Source: Verrucomicrobiota bacterium (lineage in GTDB: Bacteria; Verrucomicrobiota; Verrucomicrobiae; Limisphaerales; UBA11358). Taken from it: 64,000 bases of DNA. The stretch lies in contig JACZKP010000178.1 in NCBI GenBank assembly GCA_014860005.1, positions 1-64,000 on the forward strand, read 5' to 3'. Shown here piece by piece: positions 13,201 to 19,052 of the stretch. The notes below the pieces were generated by a model that was given only the letters and a program-made list of their open reading frames with translations, searched no databases and was not told the DNA's origin. Each line of letters begins with the position of its first letter. Positions within the stretch are counted from its first letter, which is position 1. A program made the translations under genes and the position numbers.

Positions 13201-13583
13201 GATCGTAGATAAACTTGGAGCGAAGCACCCACGCGCTGTTGCAATTGCCGCATGGCTTCGGCCTGCTTCGCATCGCGGAAACCACCTGTCATCGAGGGAT
13301 TGTTCGCAGCAACTTTGGCGTCTTGTTTTGCAAGCACCTGAGCCGCCACCCGCTGCATGATTTGCGCTTGGACCGGCTCGCTCGGTTGGTTGGTGGACCA
13401 CGCCGCGGTTGACGTTGTGATTGGTGCGTTGGTGAGCGAAAATGCGCGGAGTGTTTCCACCGGCAGAGCACTCCTGTCCGCCGTGCTATTGCCACGCGGC
13501 GAGACTGCAAACCATATCAAAAAAGCGACGGCCACCACCGCCGCGACTACTGAATACAACTTCCGCCGTGTTGTTGTTTGCAT
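10218..13583 (-). CDS. Secreted M4 (thermolysin-like) metallopeptidase with beta-propeller and Ig domains
   Basis: The ATG at 13583 gives about 1,121 residues starting with a basic stretch and a membrane-type signal (SVVAAVVAVAFLIWFAV). A propeptide follows, then the M4 catalytic domain with HEVTH (about residue 455, in DIVGHEVTHGVASS) and the downstream glutamate in GALNESFADIFGE (about 481). Next come a WD40/TolB-like propeller region (SPEGRYVAFVFN, SFSPDGGLLIYD), a bacterial Ig-like domain (GVTLTSPAANATFVAPATVQ) and a tail typical of Verrucomicrobia secreted proteins (ETSTNLVNWVSL...RRFYRAV). It should be an extracellular peptidase. It lies antisense to moeB, between the intact moeB and moeB fragment B, and is the largest cargo of the array. 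A longer frame from 13628 is possible but lacks a better signal. Confidence 0.9.
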   Translation of the reverse strand: MQTTTRRKLYSVVAAVVAVAFLIWFAVSPRGNSTADRSALPVETLRAFSLTNAPITTSTAAWSTNQPSEPVQAQIMQRVAAQVLAKQDAKVAANNPSMTGGFRDAKQAEAMRQLQQRVGASLQVYLRSENSTPMQLKGRPLAKAVASTGNEQSRNDSTAMTFLRDNATLMLLNEPDRELALAHRQADELGGEVLRFTQHYQGLVVWPAEIAVHLDVGGDVAMVDGAYIATPEQVTVQPTLKAADVADKARDAVKVGSTAKVGTPELIVYAPMDQPAKLAWKMDVSASLSQAWWVVIDAQGGQTLTTITRVTDNSVSGSGVDLLGVTKPLNVWQVASTYYMIDASKPMFNPVTGNGIIEVADARGTNYNVLQAAYRIASGSALSWSIPEAVSASYNLSQTYDYYLLRFGRSSFNGGGSNLNAIVRIGDYPNASWNGVLDLMLFGSTDRYAGSLDIVGHEVTHGVASSIGSQGVLYYRDQPGALNESFADIFGEMIEARTRATNDWLIGSELSSIMRNMASPGSVLISGTARPYPAHMSEFIPSDDPFLNNFSGRDNGGVHFNSSIINHAFYLLAAGLPGAVGYNHAEQIFYRCLTVSMKPFSHFIDARLGCVAAAEALYGVGSPQVLKTMEAFDAIGLFAAPASAAQPSNVNASVSAVDSYMFIREHWFFDRDDLFRIEAAQGDSSSGSSLVTSVKLSRSSVTGNGEDMFFVGGDDSLCYLTTAGADFTTLYSGLVHSIAISPEGRYVAFVFNSSGLPTNQIVVLDLVSNLTSTVNLVTPVTDGEPLNNISYADALSFSPDGGLLIYDALSGFRGADGQTRHAWSIFGLDMSTLQQRVVVPTVDEFNIGNPSFGKTSSRYVVFEAQYTTGDSAILTLDLYEGALGVIGLSENGVGYPVFNGDDTKVFYADEDLTTSSDRSVYVQNLGADKLTTSGSRALAIRDAKLAVIYRRGNHPTINTAPGVTLTSPAANATFVAPATVQVTANASDLNGTVTRVEFYSGGTLLFTDTTPSYGTTWTNLPAGVYTVYARAYDNQGASSTTAPVRFTVNPPAPAGILNRTGAPGFELTLKVPQPGLYRLETSTNLVNWVSLGSFYCNTNLSFLDSSATNHPRRFYRAVSTP

Positions 13584-13702
13584 CCGGTTCACTACAACCC
13601 ATTTTGCGATACGATGACCGGTCGTCAAGGGCGCAGGTTGCCATTAGTTACATTCGCAGAATTTGCCAATGACACAGTGTTGGACGCAACACGACACAAT
13701 TC

Positions 13703-13921
13703 TGCCCCATCTGCGGCGATCATCCGACGATCAAGGAACTGATTGATTACGATCCATTCTGCGGCATCCCCGGTGAGATAGGCCGGGCCATCTCACGGGG
13801 CAAGCCAAGCCGCGCCCGCCGAAGCGGCAGCGCCGCAGGCCAGTTCAATCCCGATGAAGTCACCGTGCAGGACATGAAGCAGGCGCTGGATAATCCGAGC
13901 CTTAACATCAAGGTCATTGAC
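13703..13921 (+). pseudogene. moeB 3' fragment, copy B
   Basis: The segment matches the intact moeB from 9793 (TGCCCxATCTGCGGCGA, encoding CPICGDH) to about 9961 (GTCATTGACG, encoding KVID). It encodes PICGDHPTIKELIDYD, then a palindrome of about 33 bp inserted in frame, then DEVTVQDMKQALDNPSL. It breaks off at VID; a few bases after the break (GGTGTTATCACGGCTTGCAGCG) may be a relic of the downstream GGITAWSE region. It lacks a start codon and most of the gene. It is followed 60 bp later by the UPF0175/DUF3368 module. Confidence 0.85.
13768..13800 (+). repeat. 33-nt palindromic insert in moeB copy B
   Basis: The insert reads as a hairpin with arms CCCC-G-GTGAGAT and ATCTCAC-GGGG around AGGCCGGGCC. 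It is absent from the intact moeB and sits exactly in the linker between the zinc knuckle and the rhodanese domain, adding residues GEIGRAISRGK in frame. The same element occurs at the same point in copies C and D. Confidence 0.8.
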
Positions 13922-13980
13922 GGTGTTCGCGGTGTTATCACGGCTTGCAGCGTTGTTAAATCCGCCGTATGGTCCAGCGC

Positions 13981-14244
13981 ATGAACGTCGCGTTGGAAAT
14001 ACCAGAAACGGTTTCAGATTCCCTGCGTTCGGGATGGAAGGATGTGCCCCGCCGGGCGCTGGAAGCGATTGCCGCCGAAGCCTACCGGTCTGGCGCGCTG
14101 ACGGCACATCAAGTGGGGCAGTTGCTCGGTCACAAGTCGCGTTGGGAGACGGAAGAATTCCTCAAGCGTGTTGGCGCCTGGCTCGCCTATACCGAAGCCG
14201 ACCTTGAACGCGACCTCGCTGCCTTGCGCGCCGCCCGAGGCTGA
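13981..14244 (+). CDS. UPF0175 family antitoxin-like protein
   Basis: The 87-residue protein starts at the ATG at 13981 (MNVALEIPETVSDSL). It has the UPF0175 pattern: an N-terminal strand, then RALEAIAAEAYRSGALTAHQ (about residues 24-43), then GQLLGHKSRWETEEFLKRVG, which resembles a ribbon/HTH DNA-binding antitoxin. The family is commonly paired with a DUF3368 PIN-like protein, and that partner begins at 14244, overlapping this stop. The pair should form a type II toxin-antitoxin operon with autoregulation by the antitoxin (family knowledge). It lies between moeB copies B and C. An ATG at 13969 would add four residues. Confidence 0.85.
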   Translation: MNVALEIPETVSDSLRSGWKDVPRRALEAIAAEAYRSGALTAHQVGQLLGHKSRWETEEFLKRVGAWLAYTEADLERDLAALRAARG

Positions 14245-14723
14245 TGACCATCGTCAGCAATACTTCGCCGCTTTGTTATCTCGTTCTCATCGGTCACGCG
14301 CCGGTCTTGCCCAGACTTTATGGTGACATCGCCACCACCGGAACGGTTCTCGCGGAACTCCGTCATGCGGACGCGCCGCCCGCAGTTCGAACTTGGGCTG
14401 CGGCTGCACCTGAATGGTTGAAGATTCACCCAGATCCCGTTCCTCGCGACAACACGTTGGCTGATCTTGATCCCGGCGAGCGCACCGCCATTCTCCTGGC
14501 CGAACAACTCAGAGCCGACGTGGTGTTGCTGGATGAAGCCGCCGCCCGCGCGCTGGCCATTCAACGCGGCTTGAAGGTCGCCGGAACTCTTGGCGTGCTC
14601 CGCGATGCCGCGCAAGCCGGTTTGCTGAAACTTCCCGATGCGCTCGACCAGCTTCGCAAAACCAACTTTCGCGCCTCGCCGGAACTATGGAAATCACTTT
14701 ATAGCCGCGATGACTTGAGGTGA
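14244..14723 (+). CDS. DUF3368 PIN-domain toxin-like protein
   Basis: The 159-residue PIN-fold protein has the N-terminal acidic or polar start MTIVSNTSPLCYLVLIG, typical of DUF3368, which carries SNTSPL where VapC has DTS. The LDPGERTAILLAEQL segment (about residues 75-90) and VVLLDEAAARALAIQRGLKV (about 92-112) supply the remaining acidic residues. By family it is a probable RNase toxin counteracted by the upstream UPF0175 protein; the ATGA-type overlap at 14244 shows translational coupling. The ORF appears complete. It ends 36 bp before moeB copy C. Confidence 0.85.
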   Translation: MTIVSNTSPLCYLVLIGHAPVLPRLYGDIATTGTVLAELRHADAPPAVRTWAAAAPEWLKIHPDPVPRDNTLADLDPGERTAILLAEQLRADVVLLDEAAARALAIQRGLKVAGTLGVLRDAAQAGLLKLPDALDQLRKTNFRASPELWKSLYSRDDLR

Positions 14724-14759
14724 AATGGACATCGTTGGGCAATTTCGGGATTCAACTTA

Positions 14760-14932
14760 TTCAATGCGCTCGACCTGAAGTTCCGCGAACTCAAGTTGCG
14801 GCGCGATCCAGCCTGCCCGATCTGCGGCGATCATCTGACGATCAAGGAGTTGATTGATTACGATCAATTCTGCGGCATCCCCGTTGAGATAGGCCGGGCC
14901 ATCTCACGGGGCAAGCCAACCCGCGCCCGCCG
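14760..14932 (+). pseudogene. moeB 3' fragment, copy C
   Basis: This fragment matches moeB from TTCAAyGCGCTCGAC (9739 in the intact gene), encoding FNALDLKFRELKLRRDPACP, through the zinc knuckle (ICGDHLTIKELIDYDQFCGI) to the linker. There it contains the same palindromic insert as copies B and D. It stops at CGCCCGCCG, where the VapC-like gene begins on the opposite strand. The 5' breakpoint is the same as that of copy F. Confidence 0.85.
14879..14911 (+). repeat. 33-nt palindromic insert in moeB copy C
   Basis: Same hairpin as at 13768-13800 with one difference (CCCCGTTGAGAT in the left arm), at the identical position after TGCGGCATCC of the moeB linker. Confidence 0.8.
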
Positions 14933-14935
14933 CTT

Positions 14936-15356
14936 TCATTCCTCCGGTATCAACACAGGAATGACCTTGTTGCCGTGGCGGCGGTAGATGCGGAAATCCG
15001 CGTCGAGGGTGAACACCCGGCAGTCGCGATGCAATTCACTCAAGCGCACGAGCGTGGCGTCGGCGAGGGACATGGGAACATTTCGATAACGACGCATAAG
15101 TTCGCGTAAAGCGGTCTGCTCATCGTCAAAGCGCAAGCCGATAGAGACAAGGCCCGCTTCGGTGAGGGCAAACAATTCATCGGCGTCACAGCCATCTCGT
15201 CGGAGAAGATGCAGAGACTCGGTCAAACACCGGCTCGCTGGTGAGAAGTGGCCCGGTCAGTTGATCAATTGTCTCTCGTGCCCAGGAATGCCGCTCGTCA
15301 TTGGGATTGAGCAGCGCAGTCAATGGCCCTGCGTCAATCAATGTGACGGTCATCAT
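14936..15356 (-). pseudogene. VapC-like PIN toxin, frameshifted
   Basis: From the ATG at 15356 the frame reads MMTVTLIDAGPLTALLNPND and then ..LLTSEPVF before running into a stop. A +1 frame continues with LTESLHLLRRDGCDADEL through to SLADATLVRLSELH and VFTLDADFRIYRRHG, ending at 14936. Removing one base from the AAA run at about 15224-15226 (plus strand) restores one PIN protein of about 139 residues with acidic residues in LIDAG, SLADA and TLDADF. This is either a real inactivating mutation or a sequencing error. It overlaps the upstream antitoxin stop (ATGA), as in vapBC operons. Confidence 0.75.
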
Positions 15357-15628
15357 TCACCGAAGCCCTTCATGTATTTCGGGTTGGTGGCAAGATCGCG
15401 GGGAAGTCTGCCATTTCGCGCCCACGCTTTTTTTAGGATGGGCAATGCTCGGTCGTAAAACGATTCGCCGGGTGGCAGTTTGGAAAGCTTGGTCGGAATG
15501 GCATTGTCGGGGAGTTGATTTTCCAAACATTCACGGACAAGCGCGGCTTTGGTTTTGCGGCGTGCCCGGCTGGCTTTTTCAAGCCGCGAAACCAGTTGAT
15601 CCGGCAGCTTCAATGAAAGCGTTGTCAT
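15353..15628 (-). CDS. Ribbon-helix-helix antitoxin (VapB/CopG-like)
   Basis: The 91-residue protein starts MTTLSLKLPDQLVSRLEKAS, a canonical ribbon-helix-helix opening: a beta strand followed by helix A, then ARRKTKAALVRECLENQL as helix B (about residues 20-40). The C-terminal half (PPGESFYDRALPILKKAW...NPKYMKGFGE) would wrap the toxin. A longer frame up to 15691 runs into moeB copy D and is not the real start. It is coupled by a 4-nt overlap to the PIN toxin at 14936-15356. If the toxin is truly broken, this is an orphan antitoxin. Orientation is opposite to the flanking moeB fragments. Confidence 0.8.
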   Translation of the reverse strand: MTTLSLKLPDQLVSRLEKASRARRKTKAALVRECLENQLPDNAIPTKLSKLPPGESFYDRALPILKKAWARNGRLPRDLATNPKYMKGFGE

Positions 15629-15663
15629 GGGCCAAAAGTATTCCAAGCGGTCACGGCCCGCAA

Positions 15664-15809
15664 TGCCTGATCTGCGGCGATCATCCGACAATCAAGGAGT
15701 TGATCCATTCTGCGGCATCCCCGGTGAGATAGGCCGGGCCATCTCACGGGGCAAGCCAACCCGCACCCGCCGAATCGGCAGCGCCGCGGGCCGACAAAGT
15801 CACCGTGTG
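15664..15809 (+). pseudogene. moeB 3' fragment, copy D
   Basis: The fragment starts at TGCCTGATCTGCGGCGAT (9793 in moeB) and runs through the zinc knuckle with a 10-bp internal deletion (TGATTACGAT missing). It then has the palindromic insert, and ends at GTCACCGTG, equivalent to about 9905. The 5' breakpoint equals that of copies B and E-prime. It overlaps the upstream region of the antitoxin gene on the other strand. Confidence 0.8.
15719..15751 (+). repeat. 33-nt palindromic insert in moeB copy D
   Basis: Identical hairpin to that at 13768-13800, again directly after TGCGGCATCC of the moeB linker. Confidence 0.8.
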
Positions 15810-15812
15810 GAT

Positions 15813-15938
15813 TCAAGCATTCGATTCCAAGCTCGGCATCGCGCGCAACATGAACCCGTCGAACAGGGGCACGGCAAACGCCATGTCGCCGTGCGCCGGG
15901 CCGTAGATCATGTCTTCCCAAACCTGCGGCTGACCCGA
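15813..15938 (-). pseudogene. Unidentified C-terminal gene fragment
   Basis: The minus strand has a codon-like frame of about 41 residues (SGQPQVWEDMIYGPAHGD...FDGFMLRAMPSLESNA, stop at 15813). Amino-acid composition looks coding, but there is no start or upstream portion. It abuts moeB copy D. I do not recognise the family; it may be the tail of a gene lost during the rearrangements of the array. Confidence 0.3.
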
Positions 15939-15978
15939 TAGAGATTGAACCTCGCGCGCTGCGGTTTAACCTCCCGGA

Positions 15979-17844
15979 ATGAGCCGATATGAGCCTGCGA
16001 TTTTCAATCCGTGCCTTCGCGAGATGCTGAATCTCCGCAACGCGGACGACCTGAAGAGAATGTTGGCGTTGCTCCCGGACGTCCAACTGAAGGCGCCGCG
16101 CAAAGGTGAAACCATCGAAGCCCTTGCCGGCTGCCTCTTGGGCGCGGGCCTGCTTGAACTCTGGAGCGGCTTGAAATCGCTGGAGCAGGCTGCGGTGGCG
16201 GAAGCCGCCTACGAGGGCGACGGAATCTTCGACCCCGGCGCCTTTCACGCCAAATACGGCGCGCTGCCGGTCTTCGAAACAGAAGGAAGTCATCAATGGG
16301 ACAAGCGACCGACATTGCTGCGCCTGTTCATCCACCCAGCCGGGAACGGCGATTCGGTTATTCCAAAGGATTTGCGTGAGAAGCTGATGGCGTTTGTTCC
16401 CAAGCCACCCGAGGCGCAATTGGCCAGCTTGGAACAGATTCCCGCGCAGCCGCCTCGGGTGCGAACCTCGCATCGCTTCGATACCGCAAAGGGCGAGAGG
16501 ACATACGAATCACATGAGGCCCCGCTGGTCCAGCGTTTGACCGAGCCAGCCGCCATCCAGGATCTCCGCACCACCTTGCGCCTGATTGACCAGGAGAAAC
16601 TCTCGGTCAGCGCCACGACTCTGCTCCCATCAAAAGCCGCAATGACGCTCCTGTGCGGATTGCTGCGCGAACAAGATTTCTTTGATCTAACCGGTAAGGC
16701 GAATGATTGGGATCCGGAGATTGGACCCGTGAAGGGGTTTTCCTGGCCGCTGCTCGTTCAAGCAGCCAAGCTCGCCACAGTCCGGAATGGAAAGCTTTCA
16801 TTGACCAAACTCGGACGAAGCGCGCTCGAAGCGCACCCGGCACAGACCCTGCGCAACATCTGGAATGCCTGGCTCGCCAACAAGATCATTGATGAGTTCA
16901 GCCGCATTGACACCATCAAAGGGCAAAAGGGAAAGGGCCGGAATAGCTTTACGCCGCCCGCGGAGCGGCGCCGCGCCGTTCATAACGCGCTGGCAGAATG
17001 CCCGGTTGGACGATGGGTCGAAGCGGGTGAGTTCTCCCGCTTCATGCAGGCTGCGGGGTTTCAGTTCGAAGTGACCCGTGATGCCTGGAGTCTCTATCTC
17101 TGCGATCCCCAATACGGCAGTCTTGGCTACGAGGGCTACGGTGGCTGGAACATTCTTCAGGAGCGCTACCTGCTTTGCCTGTTGTTCGAATACGCCGCGC
17201 CCCTCGGGATGATTGACGTCGCCTATGAACATCCGGCTGGCGCCCGAAGCGATTACTCCGGTCAATGGGGCGCCGATGATCTCATCTTCCTCAGCCGGTA
17301 TGATGGCCTGCGATACTTTCGATTGACACCCCTTGGCGCCTATATTCTTGGCCGGATGCAAACGTATGAGCTGCCCCAAGCCAAGCCGAACGTATCGCTG
17401 ACAGTCCTGCCCAAGCGGCAGATCCGCATTGATCAAGGGGTGCTCTCGCCCGACGAAATCCTTTTAATCGAGAGTTTCGCGGATCGGGAAACCGCCCAGC
17501 TCTGGTCGCTCAATGAGGTCAAGGCGCTTCAGTCCGTCGAGAAAGGCGCCCGCGTCGCCGAACTCCGCGCCTTCCTGACCACCTGCGACCCGCAGCCGCT
17601 GCCCGAAGCCGTTGAAGCCTTTCTTCTCTCGGCCGAACAACGCGGAGCGGCCTGTGTCTGCAAAGGCAGTTGCCTGTTGATCGAATGCCTCTCACCGGAG
17701 ATCGCGGAAGTCATCGCCCGCGATGCCCGGGCCGGAACGTTCTGCCAGCGCACCGGTGATCGGGGGCTGGTCATTCCCGTGGACAAGGAGAAATCATTTC
17801 GCGAAGCCCTTAACGGCCTTGGCTACGGGATGCCTCGCGTTTGA
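15979..17844 (+). CDS. Uncharacterised 621-residue protein, possible XPB/Ssl2-like helicase-associated family
   Basis: No catalytic motif is obvious: no Walker A, no HxH or DxD cluster. There is no signal peptide and no membrane segment, so it is probably cytoplasmic. The protein is helix-rich with winged-helix-like pieces (LVQAAKLATVRNGKLSLTKLG, about residues 258-278). Its C-terminal third (LPEAVEAFLLSAEQRGAACVCKG...LSPEIAEVIARDARAG...GLVIPVDKEKSFREALNGLG) resembles the helicase C-terminal-3 type domain found without a motor in some bacterial proteins. That assignment is tentative. It sits between moeB copies D and E-prime as cargo of the array. Codon use and GC match the neighbours. Start ATG at 15979 (MSRYEPAIFNPCLRE). 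Confidence 0.6.
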   Translation: MSRYEPAIFNPCLREMLNLRNADDLKRMLALLPDVQLKAPRKGETIEALAGCLLGAGLLELWSGLKSLEQAAVAEAAYEGDGIFDPGAFHAKYGALPVFETEGSHQWDKRPTLLRLFIHPAGNGDSVIPKDLREKLMAFVPKPPEAQLASLEQIPAQPPRVRTSHRFDTAKGERTYESHEAPLVQRLTEPAAIQDLRTTLRLIDQEKLSVSATTLLPSKAAMTLLCGLLREQDFFDLTGKANDWDPEIGPVKGFSWPLLVQAAKLATVRNGKLSLTKLGRSALEAHPAQTLRNIWNAWLANKIIDEFSRIDTIKGQKGKGRNSFTPPAERRRAVHNALAECPVGRWVEAGEFSRFMQAAGFQFEVTRDAWSLYLCDPQYGSLGYEGYGGWNILQERYLLCLLFEYAAPLGMIDVAYEHPAGARSDYSGQWGADDLIFLSRYDGLRYFRLTPLGAYILGRMQTYELPQAKPNVSLTVLPKRQIRIDQGVLSPDEILLIESFADRETAQLWSLNEVKALQSVEKGARVAELRAFLTTCDPQPLPEAVEAFLLSAEQRGAACVCKGSCLLIECLSPEIAEVIARDARAGTFCQRTGDRGLVIPVDKEKSFREALNGLGYGMPRV

Positions 17845-17971
17845 GGCCAGACAGGCTGATTTCGCCACTTTACTGAAGGGGGCGTGAAGTCAGTGAATGG
17901 ATCTTGATAGTGGCTGCTCCCCGCCAGACTTCCTCTGGCGATAACCCGTTGACCGAGCCTTGAAACCCTAC

Positions 17972-18040
17972 GGCCCGATCGGCGGCGATCATCCGACGGT
18001 CAAGGAGTTGATAGATTACGATCCATTCTGCGGCATTCCA
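17972..18040 (+). pseudogene. moeB 3' fragment, copy E-prime (zinc knuckle only)
   Basis: About 69 bp match the moeB core: GGCCCGATCGGCGGCGATCA through AAGGAGTTGATAGATTACGA to TTCTGCGGCATTCC. The first two Cys codons have changed to Gly. The match stops at the linker position where copies B, C and D carry the palindrome. The moeB sequence resumes at 18696 (copy E) after a RelE-type module, so E-prime and E may once have been one copy split by that insertion. Confidence 0.75.
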
Positions 18041-18055
18041 CTCGGACGGGAATTC

Positions 18056-18156
18056 AACGCAAAGGCGCAAAGAAGCCAAGACGCAAAGAAAAGCCCGTCA
18101 GCATCGCCTGTTTATCGCCTGTCCTTTGCGCCTTTGCCAATTGGCGTCTTTGCGTT
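18056..18156 (+). repeat. Imperfect hairpin repeat of GCAAAG motifs
   Basis: AACGCAAAG at 18056 and CTTTGCGTT ending at 18156 form the outer arms. Inside are GGCGCAAAG and CTTTGCGCC elements, giving a long imperfect dyad upstream of the toxin-antitoxin pair. Such GCAAAGACGCAAAG-type hairpins are frequent intergenic repeats in many environmental genomes. Confidence 0.6.
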
Positions 18157-18211
18157 GGATGGCGTCTTCCCGCAGCTTGCACGCGGTCGATCTGCGGCGT
18201 AATCTACGGCC

Positions 18212-18424
18212 ATGAGCGCAACATTTGCCACGCTGGTTGAGAATGTTCGAAGCTGTTCCACGGAGGAAAAGCTGGAATTGAAAACCGTCCTTGAACGCGC
18301 ATTGATTCAGGAACGCCGTCGCGAGATCAAGGCCAACGGGCAGCGCAGCATGGCGGAATTGAAGCGCGGCAAGTTGCAATTCTCCAGTTCCATTAGCGCG
18401 CTAAAGAAATCCCTCGCCGAATGA
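18212..18424 (+). CDS. Putative antitoxin of a RelE-type module
   Basis: The 70-residue, highly charged helical protein (MSATFATLVENVRSCSTEEK...) resembles the small addiction-module antitoxins whose central part reads STEEKLELKTVLERALIQERR. There is no clear DNA-binding motif, so the assignment rests mainly on size, charge and its coupling to the next gene, which overlaps its stop by 4 nt (ATGA). The C-terminal part (MAELKRGKLQFSSSISALKK) would be the toxin-wrapping tail. The pair sits inside a split moeB copy. Confidence 0.7.
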   Translation: MSATFATLVENVRSCSTEEKLELKTVLERALIQERRREIKANGQRSMAELKRGKLQFSSSISALKKSLAE

Positions 18425-18690
18425 CGAAGATAGCCTTCAGTTCGTCCTTCAAGCGGGCTTTTAAGAAGCGGATTGAAGGTCGCAAACCGCTGGAGGATAA
18501 GTTTTGGAAGCGGGTGGAAAAGTTCAAGAACGACCCGCACGATGCCCGATTGCGCACACACAAACTTTCCGGCGACCTTCAGGAGTATTGGAGCTTCTCC
18601 ATTGAATACGATGTCCGGGTCGTATTTCAATTCGCCACCAAGAACCGTGCGGTCTTCACCGACATCGGCGGTCACGACGAGGTTTATTGA
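18421..18690 (+). CDS. RelE/StbE-family mRNA interferase toxin
   Basis: The 89-residue protein has the RelE/ParE fold pattern: FSSSFKRAFKKRIEGR at the N-terminus, then FWKRVEKFKNDPHDARLRTHKLSGDLQEYWSF and a C-terminal sheet with DVRVVFQF...AVFTDIGGHDEVY. The PHDxRLxTHKLxG...W motif is typical of the StbE/YafQ-like branch. By family it would cleave mRNA at the ribosome and be neutralised by the upstream 70-residue protein. Its stop lies only 5 bp before moeB copy E begins, so the module fits tightly between the two halves of a moeB copy. Confidence 0.85.
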   Translation: MTKIAFSSSFKRAFKKRIEGRKPLEDKFWKRVEKFKNDPHDARLRTHKLSGDLQEYWSFSIEYDVRVVFQFATKNRAVFTDIGGHDEVY

Positions 18691-18695
18691 TTCGC

Positions 18696-19035
18696 CCCGC
18701 AACCCGTTGGCGATCCTGACGAAGTCACCGCGCAGGACATGAAAAAAGCGCTCGAACTATCCGGCCTCGGCATCAAGGTCATTGACGTGCGCGAAGCGGA
18801 CGAATACGAGATCGCGAAAGTGGACGGCGCGCCGCTGCTGCCGTTGAGCCAGATCAACGAGCGCTTCACGGAACTCGATCCGAACCAGCAATACTATTTG
18901 CACAGCAAAGCCTGCGTGCGTTCGTTGAAAGCGCTGAACTTCCTGCGGCAACAGGGATTCAAGTATCTCAAGAGCGTCAAAGGCGGCATCACCGCCTGGA
19001 GCGAGGAGATTGATTCCAAAGTGCCGTGGTATTGA
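18696..19035 (+). pseudogene. moeB 3' fragment, copy E (rhodanese domain)
   Basis: The fragment encodes the end of the linker and the whole rhodanese domain (EVTAQDMKKAL ... WSEEIDSKVPWY) and keeps the natural stop. An open frame could start at the ATG at 18739 (98 residues), but the active-site HCKAGVRS of intact MoeB has become HSKACVRS, so the catalytic Cys is lost. A new Cys lies two positions later. Protein identity to moeB is otherwise very high, so the duplication looks fairly recent. Confidence 0.85.
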
Positions 19036-19052
19036 GCGAGGTAGAGTGTGAC

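Noticed and set aside
15625..16473. 282-residue minus-strand frame
   Set aside because: Mixed antisense of the 621-residue gene and moeB copy D, no domain; the only plausible coding remnant there is the short tail at 15813-15938 in another frame.
18056..18156. GCAAAGACGCAAAG repeats as a possible origin or operator
   Set aside because: It is a widespread type of intergenic hairpin; no DnaA boxes or regulator gene are seen next to it.
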